The translations under genes were made by a program, and so were the position numbers. From assembly GCA_044226865.1 (NCBI GenBank), contig JBGAGE010000013.1, positions 1 to 64,000 on the forward strand: a stretch of DNA of 64,000 nucleotides, read 5' to 3'. The notes beneath the pieces are model-generated. The model worked only from the letters and a program-made list of their open reading frames with translations, did not search any database and was not told the origin of the DNA. Shown here piece by piece: positions 1-9,368 of the stretch (positions are counted from its first letter, which is position 1; each line of letters opens with the position of its first letter). Origin of the DNA: TMP-86 sp044226865. GTDB lineage: Bacteria; Pseudomonadota; Gammaproteobacteria; Steroidobacterales; Steroidobacteraceae.

Positions 1-161
1 GTCGCTTGAGTCCGACCAGAGCGGCCGATGAGCGAGAAAAAGGCTTAAAAACAGCCGACTCCGGACTTTCTCGCCAATCATTTTCGTCGACTTGGTCCAT
101 CATTTTGATCGCTCGCAGCAGTTTTGCATCAGGCTGCTAGATGCAACGGAGCCCTCCTATC

Positions 162-179
162 CCGGGATGCAACAGAACC
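162..179. repeat. lone IS6-family inverted-repeat end
   Basis: This stretch carries GATGCAACAGAACC, the reverse complement of the left tip of the intact IS6-family element at 62458-63297. No transposase-like sequence is attached on either side, so this is an orphan end. A weaker copy (AGATGCAACGGAGCC) lies about 25 bases upstream. The rest of 1-278 shows no supportable gene. Confidence 0.5.
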
Positions 180-278
180 GTCGTCCGCGGACAAGAGTGG
201 GGTGGCAGGCCCGGAACAAGGGCTGGCGGCAGCTTTGGATGGACTCGCGTCGACGTATGCTGGTACGCTCCTGCGAGG

Positions 279-626
279 ATGACTTCAGGTAAAGCAGGTT
301 TGAAGGTGTTGGGCCGGAGGTCGGCGCTGCGAATCGCCCTGATGTTGGCGATGTCGCTGTTGTGTGCGCAGTGGGCTGCGCAGGCTCACGCCTATACGCA
401 TCGGTCACCAGAGACGGTTGCCAAGAACCAAGTAGAGCTCAAAGTCAGGCTCTGTTCGGATTGCCTCTCTTTTGCACCCCTGCTTTCCGCAGCCGCCGGA
501 TCTTCGTTGCCGCCGGTCCCAGCTCCGCAGGGCGTCGACCCTGCGCCCGCCGGTGTCGCCTGCTCGCTTGTCAGCCGGGGATTCCCGGCCGCATTTCGCT
601 CGCGCGCCCCCCCGTATTCCCGTTAG
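279..626 (+). CDS. small exported DUF2946-like protein
   Basis: This predicts a 115-residue protein. The ATG at 279 is followed by a basic stretch and a hydrophobic segment ending around AQAHA, which fits a signal peptide or membrane anchor. The mature part has a CSDC motif, a proline-rich centre and a C-terminal RAPP motif. That is the general plan of DUF2946 proteins, often found beside metal-related or TonB receptor genes. The longer reading from 141 lacks a better start. It sits just upstream of the ABC transporter and receptor block and may belong to the same unit. Function is unknown; the family assignment rests on the Cys pair and RAPP tail only. Confidence 0.5.
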   Translation: MTSGKAGLKVLGRRSALRIALMLAMSLLCAQWAAQAHAYTHRSPETVAKNQVELKVRLCSDCLSFAPLLSAAAGSSLPPVPAPQGVDPAPAGVACSLVSRGFPAAFRSRAPPYSR

Positions 627-693
627 GCCGATGACCTGGTCCGATCGCCCGTAAGGCGATCTGTAGCCCATTGCCTGATGAGGAATCCGTTTC

Positions 694-942
694 ATGTCGC
701 TTGTTCAACCGGTGGCTCGGCAGCCTTCGCTTGCCGTGGTCGCCCTCCTTTTCCTGCCCGCCCAAAGCCGAGCTGATGCGAGCGCTGAGGGGTCTATGGC
801 ATCGAAGCCCCTCGACACCTTCGTTGTAACGGGGCACCCGGATGCGGCCAAGCAAGGCAACCCCCGCGCATTCGCCCGGTTAGACGTCGTTTTTGAAGGC
901 CTGGCTTCTTTCATTCCACCTCGCTTGGCGACAAGAGCATGA
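694..942 (+). CDS. small exported protein resembling a TonB-receptor N-terminus
   Basis: This reads as 82 residues with a plausible AGGA ribosome site at about 681. It has a signal-like hydrophobic stretch (residues 12-24) and then DTFVVTG, which resembles the TonB box that starts many mature TonB-dependent receptors. The protein then ends without any plug or barrel. Its stop overlaps the ATG of the ABC ATPase by four bases (ATGA), so it looks translationally coupled to that gene. It may be a receptor reduced by internal deletion that still serves as the operon leader, or a genuine short protein. I do not assign a function. Confidence 0.45.
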   Translation: MSLVQPVARQPSLAVVALLFLPAQSRADASAEGSMASKPLDTFVVTGHPDAAKQGNPRAFARLDVVFEGLASFIPPRLATRA

Positions 943-1661
943 GTGAACCCATTCTCCAAGCAATTGCCCTTACAAAGCGCTACGGCAGCGCCCTTGCACT
1001 CGATCGGCTGGATCTGGCTGTCGCCGCTGGGGAGGCGGTTTGCCTGCTCGGCGCCAACGGCGCTGGTAAAACGACGACGATCAATCTGCTGTTGGGCTTT
1101 ACCGACGCTACATCGGGCGAGGCGCGCGTATGCGGGCGGAATGTGGCTGACGATCCGGCCGCTGCACGCCGCGCGCTCGGCTATGTCGCTGAGATCGTCG
1201 CGCTCTATCCGACGCTCACCGGCGCCGAAAATCTGGCTTTTTTTGCCGAGCTTGCCGGACAGCGCGCCGATGTTGCGGAGCGCGATGCGATCCTCGATCG
1301 CCTGCGCTTTCCCAATGCGGCCATCGGGAAGCCAGTCAGCACCTATTCAAAAGGCATGCGGCAAAAGCTCGGGCTCGCTATTGCGCTCATGAAGGAAGCC
1401 AAAGCGATCCTTCTCGACGAGCCGCTTTCCGGACTCGATCCTGCCGCCGCGAACGATCTGGTCGCGGTGCTGCGCGAAACGGCGGAGCGCGGCGCCGCGC
1501 TGCTTGTCTCGACGCATGACATCTTCCGGGCAAAGGATCTGGCGACCCGCATCGGCATCATGCGCCATGGCGTCCTGGTTGAGACAGTCGATCCGACGCA
1601 TCTTAGTTCGACAGAACTCGAGAAGTTGTATCTCACACACATGGCGGATCGCGCGGCATGA
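939..1661 (+). CDS. ABC transporter ATP-binding protein, NosF/CcmA-like
   Basis: This is a 240-residue ATPase that would power an ABC-2 type exporter in the inner membrane. The Walker A motif GANGAGKTT is at residues 38-46. A signature-like YSKGMRQK lies near 136-143, followed by Walker B ILLDEP and the H-loop STHD. The GMRQK signature and short length are typical of the NosF/DrrA-like ATPase subfamily. It overlaps the upstream small gene and the downstream permease by four bases each, so the subunits are co-translated. The substrate is unknown; the receptor at the end of the operon suggests handling of a peptide, metal complex or siderophore-like compound. Confidence 0.9.
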   Translation: MSEPILQAIALTKRYGSALALDRLDLAVAAGEAVCLLGANGAGKTTTINLLLGFTDATSGEARVCGRNVADDPAAARRALGYVAEIVALYPTLTGAENLAFFAELAGQRADVAERDAILDRLRFPNAAIGKPVSTYSKGMRQKLGLAIALMKEAKAILLDEPLSGLDPAAANDLVAVLRETAERGAALLVSTHDIFRAKDLATRIGIMRHGVLVETVDPTHLSSTELEKLYLTHMADRAA

Positions 1662-3082
1662 CGGTCGCAATCGCGCTCATTCGCAAGGATGGACTGGAGT
1701 TCCGGCGCGATCGGCGCGCGCTCGTGGCGGCCATCCTGGTCGTGCTTCTCGCCGTTGCCGCGGTCGCCACGGCCTATGTCCATGTCTCAGGCTATGAGCG
1801 TGACAGGACGGCGGCCGAGACTCGCGACAGGCAGACTTGGCTTTCCCAGGGTGCGCGCAACCCGCACGGCGCAGCACATTTTTCCAGTTGGGCAATGCGT
1901 CCCCTGACGACCCTCGCCATCGTGGAACCCGGCATCGCGCCCTATGCAGGAAGCGGCATCTGGATGGAAGCTCACAAGCAGAATCCAGCTCGCAACCGTC
2001 CCCAGCAGGATACTGCGGCGGCCTTCGATGTCGGACAGTTCTCGCTTGCCTGGCTGTTGCAGTCCGTCGTCCCCTTGCTGTTGCTGGTCAGTGGCGCCAG
2101 TGCCATTGCGCGGGAGCGCGAGCAGGGGACGCTGCGTCTCATGCTCGCAAGTGGAGCGGATGAACGGCGAATTGTTGGCGGAAAGCTCTTAAGCCTGTCT
2201 CTGACAATCCTGTTTCCCGTTTTCGCGCTGACGGCCGTGGCGCTTGCAGCCGCTGCATTGGTGCCCGAGGCGCGAATGAATGCCGAGGCGCTGCGTGCCA
2301 TTCTTTGGTTAGGCGCCAACGGATTGGGGCTGACGGTCGTCACCCTGATCGCACTCGCCATTTCGTGTCGTTCCCGATCGGTTTCGCAAGCGGTGGTCAT
2401 GGCTGCGTTCGTGTGGCTCGCGGGCACCATCATCGTCCCGCGCGTCGCGGTCGGCGTCGCCGGCGCCACCATCCCTTCGCCGACGCCGAGCCAGTTTGCC
2501 GCCACACTCGCGGCGGAACATGCCAAGGTCGATGGGAGCCATGGTGGTGGTGACGCTGCGTTTGAGAAGGTGGTACTCGCCAAGTATGGCGTCGGAAAGA
2601 TCGAAGAGTTGCCGGTCAGCTTCGCCGGGCTCCTGCTCGACGAAGGAGAGCGGCAGGGAAACATCATATTCGACCGCCAGTTCGGTGCGCTTGAAGCAAG
2701 CTACGAACGCCAACGTGCACTCACTCGCATGATCGGCATCCTCTCACCCGTCGTCTCCCTGCAGAACATTTCGATGGCCCTCGCCGGAACGGATATGGCG
2801 AGCCAACTGGCATTGCAAAAGCAGGCCGAGGCGCATCGCCGCAAGGTCGTGGGGATGCTCAACGACGACATGATCGCGAACGCGGGACGCAAGGATTTCA
2901 ATTATCTAGCCGATCCCAGGCTTTGGGGCACGATTCCCGAGTTTCGCTTTCGAGCGCCGCCGCTCGCTTCCGCGGTTGCCTCGATCTGGCAAGACGTGAT
3001 CGTTCTCGTGGGCTGGACCTTGTTTGCAGCATGGTTGCTGTGGCGCGCCACCCGCCGGTTGGGTCAGGACATCTTGGCATGA
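1658..3082 (+). CDS. ABC-2 permease with DUF3526-type extracytoplasmic domain (first)
   Basis: This is a 474-residue membrane protein. There is a first membrane helix near residues 25-45, a long periplasmic segment, and then a cluster of helices from about 130 to 270. A second soluble region follows, with a final helix near 445-465. This split architecture matches ABC-2 permeases carrying a DUF3526 domain. The start ATG overlaps the ATPase stop (ATGA), and its own end overlaps the next permease the same way. It should pair with the second permease and the upstream ATPase as an asymmetric exporter. Confidence 0.82.
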   Translation: MTVAIALIRKDGLEFRRDRRALVAAILVVLLAVAAVATAYVHVSGYERDRTAAETRDRQTWLSQGARNPHGAAHFSSWAMRPLTTLAIVEPGIAPYAGSGIWMEAHKQNPARNRPQQDTAAAFDVGQFSLAWLLQSVVPLLLLVSGASAIAREREQGTLRLMLASGADERRIVGGKLLSLSLTILFPVFALTAVALAAAALVPEARMNAEALRAILWLGANGLGLTVVTLIALAISCRSRSVSQAVVMAAFVWLAGTIIVPRVAVGVAGATIPSPTPSQFAATLAAEHAKVDGSHGGGDAAFEKVVLAKYGVGKIEELPVSFAGLLLDEGERQGNIIFDRQFGALEASYERQRALTRMIGILSPVVSLQNISMALAGTDMASQLALQKQAEAHRRKVVGMLNDDMIANAGRKDFNYLADPRLWGTIPEFRFRAPPLASAVASIWQDVIVLVGWTLFAAWLLWRATRRLGQDILA

Positions 3083-4434
3083 AGCGGCTGATTGCCTTCG
3101 ATCTGCGCCTTTTGTTGCGGAGTCGGATTGCGCCGCTTGCAGTGCTGGCGATGCTGGTGGTTTGCGCCATCGCGGTGGCGAATGGGCGTGCGCTTTCGAA
3201 ATGGTTGATTGCGGATCACGCCACCGCTCATGCGGCCGCCGAGGCGGATGCTGCGAAAACGGTGAAGCGAATTGCCGAGGCGACGGGACCGGCCGACACC
3301 ATCTTTCTTGCTGTTCGCAAGGAAATGCCCGTGATCGCGCAACTGCCGGCTCTGCCGGACTTTAGCGCGGGCCGCGCACGCATCGACCCTATGTCGACGA
3401 CTGTTCGTTATGCCACGCGCAGCGACACGATCTTTGCCAATGAGGCCCTCGACAATCCTGAGCTTCTCGCGCGCGGAGCACTGGACCTCGGCTTCGTCTG
3501 TCTTGTGATCGCCCCACTGCTGTTGATCGCGCTTGGTTTCGACGTATACGCGCGCGATCGCGAAAACGGGACCGCCGCGCTCATTCTCGCTCAGGGCGGA
3601 AATCCCTTCCGATTGCTGCTGGCTCGTTCCATAGTGCGGCTGGCGTTGATCTGCATTCCGATCCTGGGCGCGGCGGTGGTGTTGCTCGCGCTCGGCCCCC
3701 ATGCGCCGGGGCGACTCGTCGCGGCGGCGGCATGGCTGGGCATCTCCCTTCTTTATCTCATGCTCTGGTGGTCGTTGATACTCCTGGTCAACGGCATGCG
3801 CTTCAGTGCGGAGGCAAGTGGCATCGCGCTGACCGCTTCGTGGCTGGCAATCGTGATCGTCGCGCCAACCCTGGTGATGGCGTCCGCGCAAAGCGCCAAC
3901 CCCCCGCCGTCGCGCTTTGCCTTGCTTGCCGCGGCACGGGCGGCCGAGATCAAGGCATCGTCAGCGTATGACAATGACCATCCCGACCTCCAGCGCGACG
4001 ATCTCGCGGGCTGGTTCGAATCGTTGCGCAAGACCGATGCGGTCACAACCTCGATAGCGAACGCCGTAGGGCCGCTGTCCGGCAAATTCGATGCCCAGCT
4101 CGCGGCGCAGCAGGTGACGATGCTGCGTTTTCAATTTCTTTCCCCAACACTGGTTGCCGATGCGGCCCTGACGCGGATTGCGGGGACGGACGCGGGTAGC
4201 GCGGCTGACTTTCGCGCAGCAGCAAGATCCTATTCACTGGAGGTCAGGGCGGCCCTCCGGCCATTCATCGTCGAGCGCCGCTTGCTTCGCATATCGGACA
4301 TCGAAGCGCTGCCATCGTTCACCTGGAAGCGCTCGCATCCATCGGTCGGGCTGGAGGCGCTTTTCATTGCGGCGTTTGGGTTTGTCGTTGGCTTGTTCGC
4401 GTGGCGGCGCTTGCGCGATTCGAGGGTTTCATAG
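3079..4434 (+). CDS. ABC-2 permease with DUF3526-type extracytoplasmic domain (second)
   Basis: This is a 451-residue paralogue of the preceding gene. It begins at ATG 3079, inside the ATGA overlap with the upstream stop, and an upstream in-frame reading from 2923 is discarded. It has an N-terminal helix (about residues 18-38), a periplasmic domain, a helix cluster near 140-290, a second soluble domain and a C-terminal helix. Tandem DUF3526 permeases behind one NosF-like ATPase suggest a heterodimeric membrane component. The stop TAG shares its last base with the GTG start of the receptor gene. Confidence 0.8.
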   Translation: MKRLIAFDLRLLLRSRIAPLAVLAMLVVCAIAVANGRALSKWLIADHATAHAAAEADAAKTVKRIAEATGPADTIFLAVRKEMPVIAQLPALPDFSAGRARIDPMSTTVRYATRSDTIFANEALDNPELLARGALDLGFVCLVIAPLLLIALGFDVYARDRENGTAALILAQGGNPFRLLLARSIVRLALICIPILGAAVVLLALGPHAPGRLVAAAAWLGISLLYLMLWWSLILLVNGMRFSAEASGIALTASWLAIVIVAPTLVMASAQSANPPPSRFALLAAARAAEIKASSAYDNDHPDLQRDDLAGWFESLRKTDAVTTSIANAVGPLSGKFDAQLAAQQVTMLRFQFLSPTLVADAALTRIAGTDAGSAADFRAAARSYSLEVRAALRPFIVERRLLRISDIEALPSFTWKRSHPSVGLEALFIAAFGFVVGLFAWRRLRDSRVS

Positions 4435-6440
4435 TGCGGAGGAGGGAGCGAAATAGTTGGGGCAGGGCGGCGGAGATCTGGGGCGCGCCGTCTCTGTGTT
4501 CGATGTTGCTGGCATTGCTTGCGTATTGTCCGGCCGCCGTGTTGGCGCAAACCGCTCCAGAGCCGTCCGCGCCGCCGCCGTCCGGGCGCGCCGACGAAAA
4601 CGCCGTGCGCCAGGCGGAGGATGCGTTCGGCACGACGATCGGCCGCGAGACCATCGGTATCTATAGCAGTTCCAGTGTTCGTGGCTTCTCGCCGATCGAT
4701 GCCGGCAACGCCCGGATCGACGGACTTTATTACGACCAGGTGACCCCGCCCAACGATCGCATCCGTCGCTCCAGCAGCATCAAGATTGGGCTTTCCGCGC
4801 AAGGCTACTTGTTCCCGGCACCGACGGGAGTGGTGGACTATGCGTTGCGCCGGCCGGGGAGCGACCCGCTGCTGTCGGCGACACTCAGCGTGAACACCTT
4901 TGGAGCAGAGAGCCTGGAATTGGACTCCGAGCTTCCATTGTTGGGCGATACGCTGTCGCTCGGCGCGGGACTCAGTCTCAAGGAAAACGTCTTTGCCAAC
5001 GGCACCAACAGCCGCCAGCACATTGAAGGGTTGACGCTTCGCTGGCGGCCGATCCCGGGCGTGGAAATCCTCCCATTCTACGGGCGCTCCTATATCGGCG
5101 ACCATGAGATCGGCCCGCTGCTCACGACTGGCGGGCCGTTCCTCCCGCCGCGGCTCGAGCGCGGCACCTTCTATGGGCCGAAGTGGGCGGACTATAGCGG
5201 ATCAGCCGAGACATACGGCCTTCTCGCCAGCGCCATGATTGCCCGCGACTGGAAATTGGAAGGCGGCTTCTTCAGTTCCATGGAGGCGAGCAGCGAGGAT
5301 ATCTACACCTTTCTCGACGACATCCAGCCGGATGGGCGAGCGCGCTATATCGCCTTTTCCGACCCCCCCTTTCGCCGCCGCTCGTTTTCGGGCGAGGTCC
5401 GTCTGACCCGGCAAATTTCCGAGGGACCGCGCATCCACGGGTTTTCCCTGTCGCTGCGAGGCCGGGACCGGAGCAACAGAACCGGCGGTTCCGCACCGCT
5501 CGATTTTGGTGACGTGCGGCTGGGCGATCCCCTCGATTTTCCCGAGCCGGCGATCCGCTACGGCGAGTACAACCATGACAGCGTGCGGCAATGGACGGCG
5601 GGCATCGCCTATGTCGGCCGTTGGCGCGATGTCGGCGAGATCAGCCTGGGGCTGTCGAAAACCGACTACACCAAGCGCTTTCTCCGCCCCGGGCTGCCCG
5701 ACACGAACACGCAGGACCGACCGTGGCTCTACAATGTGGCCGGTGCGTTCTACCTGTCCGATCGCCTTGCCCTTTATGGCGGCTACACGCGGGGGCTGGA
5801 GGAAACGGGCTTGCCGCCGCAAAACGCGACGAATCGCAACCAGGCGCTTCCTTCGATCCTAACCTCGCAGCTCGATGCCGGGTTTCGCTGGCGCATAGCC
5901 GGTGACCTGAAGCTCGTGGCCGGCGTTTTCGATGTCCGCAAACCCTATCTCAGCCTCGATGGGACCGGCCTCTACACGCAGCTAGGGGACACGCGAAACC
6001 GCGGGGCGGAGGCATCGCTGTCGGGCACGGTGACGAAGGGCCTCAGTGTTGCACTGGGTGGGGTGCTGCTCGACCCACAGGTGGTGGGGGAAGCCCGCGA
6101 CTTGGGTCGCACCGGCAAGCGTCCGGTGGGCGTGCCAATGCGCACGATCGACCTCAATCTCGACTGGCAGCTGCCCTGGTCCAAGCGCCTGTCGGTCGAT
6201 CTTGGCATCAGCAATCAGGGCCGAATCGCATCGACGGTCGATAACAGCCTGTTCATTCCGGGGCGCACCTTGGTGGATATTGGCGGTCGCTATCGTTTCG
6301 AACTTGGGAAATCAAAATCGACCCTTCGCGTCTCCGTCACCAATGTCTTTGACGTTTACGCCTATGACTACTTCGGCCCGGGCACGTTCGACTTCATTCC
6401 TGGGCGGCTTCTGACTGCCTATTGGGCAATGGATATTTGA
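4434..6440 (+). CDS. divergent TonB-dependent outer-membrane receptor
   Basis: I choose the GTG at 4434 (668 residues) because it overlaps the upstream TAG and has GAGGG seven bases before it; the ATG at 4503 would cut off the basic n-region of the signal peptide. The signal peptide ends at about VLA-QT. The protein has a plug-like segment with SVRGFSPIDAGNARIDG, followed by a long beta-barrel rich in alternating hydrophobic strands. The TonB box is unclear, and the C-terminus ends in AYWAMDI rather than the usual aromatic YRF-type end. It is the last gene of the ABC exporter operon, so import through this receptor and export or signalling through the ABC system are probably linked. Confidence 0.8.
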   Translation: MRRRERNSWGRAAEIWGAPSLCSMLLALLAYCPAAVLAQTAPEPSAPPPSGRADENAVRQAEDAFGTTIGRETIGIYSSSSVRGFSPIDAGNARIDGLYYDQVTPPNDRIRRSSSIKIGLSAQGYLFPAPTGVVDYALRRPGSDPLLSATLSVNTFGAESLELDSELPLLGDTLSLGAGLSLKENVFANGTNSRQHIEGLTLRWRPIPGVEILPFYGRSYIGDHEIGPLLTTGGPFLPPRLERGTFYGPKWADYSGSAETYGLLASAMIARDWKLEGGFFSSMEASSEDIYTFLDDIQPDGRARYIAFSDPPFRRRSFSGEVRLTRQISEGPRIHGFSLSLRGRDRSNRTGGSAPLDFGDVRLGDPLDFPEPAIRYGEYNHDSVRQWTAGIAYVGRWRDVGEISLGLSKTDYTKRFLRPGLPDTNTQDRPWLYNVAGAFYLSDRLALYGGYTRGLEETGLPPQNATNRNQALPSILTSQLDAGFRWRIAGDLKLVAGVFDVRKPYLSLDGTGLYTQLGDTRNRGAEASLSGTVTKGLSVALGGVLLDPQVVGEARDLGRTGKRPVGVPMRTIDLNLDWQLPWSKRLSVDLGISNQGRIASTVDNSLFIPGRTLVDIGGRYRFELGKSKSTLRVSVTNVFDVYAYDYFGPGTFDFIPGRLLTAYWAMDI

Positions 6441-6494
6441 GTTGGGACTCAGTCCGTTAGGCTAAGGCCTCGTCACTCAAAGAGGAGCTTCGTC

Positions 6495-6854
6495 ATGCCC
6501 GTTTACGTCGATGGATTCGTACTCGCAATCCCGAAGCGAAATCGTGCCAAGTATCTGCGCATGGCGCGACTTGGGGCCAAGGTCTGGCGCGAGTTCGGCG
6601 CGCTCGACTATCGCGAATGCCGCGCGGACGATGTTCCTATGGGCAAACTCACCTCGTTTCCCCGCGCTGTCAAACTCAAGGCGGGAGAAGAGGTGTGGTT
6701 TTCCTACATCGTGTACAAGTCGCGCCGACACCGCGACCAGGTGCTTGCCAAAGTCATGAAAGATCCACGCTTTGCGGCATACGCGAATCCCAAGGCGATG
6801 CCGTTTGATGGCAAGAGAATGATTTTTGGAGGGTTCAAGGCCATGGTCGGGTAG
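6495..6854 (+). CDS. DUF1428 (YbaA-like) small cytoplasmic protein
   Basis: This 119-residue protein starts MPVYVDGFVLAIPK and contains the RECRADDVP region and the VMKDPRFA and MPFDGKRMIFGGF motifs. These are characteristic of DUF1428/YbaA proteins, which have a ferredoxin-like fold and no established activity. AGAGGAG lies about eight bases before the ATG. It stands alone between the receptor and the convergent AraC gene, and nothing links it to either neighbour. Confidence 0.85.
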   Translation: MPVYVDGFVLAIPKRNRAKYLRMARLGAKVWREFGALDYRECRADDVPMGKLTSFPRAVKLKAGEEVWFSYIVYKSRRHRDQVLAKVMKDPRFAAYANPKAMPFDGKRMIFGGFKAMVG

Positions 6855-6969
6855 TTGTTCGAGGTCGTGAGCCAGCTCGGCCGGCCCCGCGTGAGAGCAT
6901 GAGTGCGCCCACTCCCATGACGTGGTCGGGATGGTGATGCGTCAGGAACATGGATTCATATGCGCTTCA

Positions 6970-8010
6970 TCAGGTTTGCCTTGCAGGCAGTTCGCCCCGC
7001 ACCTGTCGCGGCAATACCGCAAAATGCTTCTTGAAGGCAGCCGTGAAATTGGTCGGCTCGCTGAAGCCGCTCAACTCCGCAATCTCCGCGATCGGCAGGC
7101 GTCCTTTCTGCAGCAGCTCCATCGCCTTCTGCATACGAAGTTCGGTTTGAAAATCATGTATGGAGACACCGCATAGGCGCTTGAAGCCATAGTGCAGTTT
7201 CTTGCGGCTGAGGCGGAACCGTTGACACAGCGATGCCAGCGTATACGAGCCTCCGGGGTCGGATCGCACCAACTCGCGCACTTGCGATAGTGCCTCGCGT
7301 TCCTCGGGCGTGATTCGCATCGTCGTCCGGCCCATCTGGCTCGAGCCGCGCCAATTGCCGAAGACCACTCTCAGCAGGTCATAGGCGATGGCCCTGATTT
7401 CCACGTCCCGCCACGCGGTAGAGCTCTTGATGTCGAACAAGCGTCGCGCCAGTTCCAGCGCCGCCTTGGAGATCGGGAAATGTCCCATGGCCGCCTCTTT
7501 GCGGACCCAATGCTGGCGCAAGGCTGAAGGCAGATCCTCTTCGCTCAGGTTCAACGCCTTCTGTAGATACTGCTGCGTGACATTGAGCGAGCAGTATCGG
7601 TATTGCGTGCCGCCTTCGAACCGTACCGTGAGTGAGTCACCGGCGGGTCGAACCAGATACGAGCAGCCCAGGCTCTGATCCGACACCCGTTGGCGCCCGC
7701 CCGAATACGTCGCTTCGCCCGCGAACGCGATGCGGAAGCGCACATTGTTTTCCAGGCACTTGATGGTCAGTCGCCATTCCTTTTCGATGAAGGAATCCAC
7801 GACGTGGACGCAAAAGCCCGGTTCGATTTCATGAATCTCTTCGTAGCCCGAGCGGCAAACCGATGCCAGCGGCTCGTGAGGGGGCACCAGGCGACGATCG
7901 TGCACGATTTCGGTAATCCCACCGTCCACGGATGGATCGACGGTGGCCAGAAGCTCGAGCTTCTCGCGCATGTGGGAGTCGCCGCCGCTGATGACGATCT
8001 TGGTGCCCAT
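6970..8010 (-). CDS. AraC-family transcriptional regulator
   Basis: This is a 346-residue regulator. The N-terminal 200 or so residues form a sensor-like domain. The last 100 residues carry the double helix-turn-helix of the AraC family, including LASLCQRFRLSRKKLHYGFK and a second helix ending in the LSGFSEPTNFTAAFKKHF signature. It is transcribed away from the Rieske oxygenase operon, with 137 bases between the two starts. It is therefore the likely local activator of that operon, responding to the substrate or an intermediate. Confidence 0.9.
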   Translation of the reverse strand: MGTKIVISGGDSHMREKLELLATVDPSVDGGITEIVHDRRLVPPHEPLASVCRSGYEEIHEIEPGFCVHVVDSFIEKEWRLTIKCLENNVRFRIAFAGEATYSGGRQRVSDQSLGCSYLVRPAGDSLTVRFEGGTQYRYCSLNVTQQYLQKALNLSEEDLPSALRQHWVRKEAAMGHFPISKAALELARRLFDIKSSTAWRDVEIRAIAYDLLRVVFGNWRGSSQMGRTTMRITPEEREALSQVRELVRSDPGGSYTLASLCQRFRLSRKKLHYGFKRLCGVSIHDFQTELRMQKAMELLQKGRLPIAEIAELSGFSEPTNFTAAFKKHFAVLPRQVRGELPARQT

Positions 8011-8147
8011 GGGCCTTGCAGCTTACCAAAGACGGACACGATTTCATCATTGCCGGCTTCGTTAATTATCACGGGCAGGCACGTGCGGCTAGAGTAGCAA
8101 CCGTGCCCGGCAACGACCGGGCGGGATTGCCAGGGAGCTGACCGGCC
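8011..8147. promoter_or_regulatory. divergent promoter region between AraC gene and Rieske operon
   Basis: These 137 bases separate two divergently read genes and must hold both promoters and any AraC-type binding sites. The stretch contains GGCACGTGCGG and the related GTGCCCGG words, but I could not define a clear direct-repeat operator or promoter boxes by eye. Confidence 0.45.
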
Positions 8148-9368
8148 ATGCTTCAACCAGAAACGCTGCGACGGCTCGTCCGGGACCAACGTCCGGGATT
8201 CAGCCTGGATCAGTCCTTCTATGTGTCCGAGGACGTGTTCGAGTCGGAACTCGACCGTTTCCTCGGCCACCAGTGGATGGCGGCCGGTCATATCTCTGAA
8301 ATTCCGCGGCGGGGCGATTATTTCGTTTTTGAGGCGTTGAACGCCTCGGTCATCGTTGCCCGCGGCGCCGACGATGCCGTTCATGCCATGCACAATGTCT
8401 GCCGGCACCGCGGCGCCAAGCTTTGCGAGCAGGCGCGTGGCCACACCTCGCTGTTCACCTGCCGTTATCACGGCTGGTCCTATCGCATCAACGGCGAGAT
8501 TGCGGCCTGGCGGCACATGCCGGACGGGTTGGACCCGAAGGAGTTCCCGTTGCGCCGCTGCGGCGTCGCCATCGTCCACGGCATCATTCTCATCAGTCTG
8601 GATGTGAGCCACGCACCGGACCCCGTCGCCCTGGCAACGCACACACAGGCCGTTTGGTCGCGGTACGACCTTGGCAACAGCAAGGTGGCCATCAGCGAGA
8701 CCTACCGCATCACTGCCAATTGGAAGCTGGCGGTGGAAAACGCCTTGGAGTGCTATCACTGCCTGCCCTGTCATCCGGAGTACACGGCGGCCAATGCCTT
8801 CGTGCGCGCCGATGAAAAGGCATCGAACGCGGACGTGGACGGCTTCCGGCGCTATCAGCAGCAGTGGCGGGCGGCGCTGGGGCCGCAGGTCGTGACCGAT
8901 GCCGGTGGCGTGAAGGAGGTCAGTGGCCAGATCACGCGGGCGCGGATGTCGCCGCTGGCAGCGGGAAGGCTCACGGCATCGCCTGACGGCGCGCCGGTGG
9001 CGCCGCTGCTCGGCAGCATTAAGGCCTACGATGAAAGCGTCACGACCGGTTGCTTTGGCTTTCTCACCTATATGGCTGCCATGTGCGACTACGCGTTGTT
9101 GGTCTCCTATCTGCCACTCTCCGCCCGCAGCACCGATGTGAACCTGAAGTGGTTGGTGCGGGCCGATGCCCGCGAGGGTGTCGACTATGACGATGCGAAA
9201 CTGCGTTGGTTGTGGGAGCAGACCACGCTGCAGGACAAGAGCATCGTCGAATTGAATGCCGCCGGTGTAGCGTCGCGCGGCTACGCGCCCGGACCTTACT
9301 CGACACTGGAGTCCATGACCGCGGATTTCGTGTCCCGGTACTTGAAGTTGATGGAGGGTGCCGAGTGA
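8148..9368 (+). CDS. Rieske non-heme iron oxygenase, alpha subunit, quaternary-amine type
   Basis: This is a 406-residue oxygenase. The Rieske 2Fe-2S ligands are C85, H87, C105 and H108. In the catalytic domain the motif ENALECYHCLPCH supplies mononuclear-iron ligands H204 and H209, with D363 as the probable third. The bridging position before H204 is Glu201, where most Rieske oxygenases have Asp. Glu at this place is a known hallmark of carnitine, choline and glycine-betaine oxygenases (CntA, GbcA). No reductase gene is nearby, so electrons must come from elsewhere. It is the first gene of a six-gene operon, and its stop overlaps the GTG of the MFS gene. The substrate is inferred to be an N-methylated or quaternary amine. 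Confidence 0.88.
   Translation: MLQPETLRRLVRDQRPGFSLDQSFYVSEDVFESELDRFLGHQWMAAGHISEIPRRGDYFVFEALNASVIVARGADDAVHAMHNVCRHRGAKLCEQARGHTSLFTCRYHGWSYRINGEIAAWRHMPDGLDPKEFPLRRCGVAIVHGIILISLDVSHAPDPVALATHTQAVWSRYDLGNSKVAISETYRITANWKLAVENALECYHCLPCHPEYTAANAFVRADEKASNADVDGFRRYQQQWRAALGPQVVTDAGGVKEVSGQITRARMSPLAAGRLTASPDGAPVAPLLGSIKAYDESVTTGCFGFLTYMAAMCDYALLVSYLPLSARSTDVNLKWLVRADAREGVDYDDAKLRWLWEQTTLQDKSIVELNAAGVASRGYAPGPYSTLESMTADFVSRYLKLMEGAE

Noticed and set aside
939..4434. Assigning the ABC genes as nosFY for copper insertion into NosZ
   Set aside because: The DUF3526 permeases and TonB receptor context differ from nosDFY, and the genes lie about 58 kb from nosZ.
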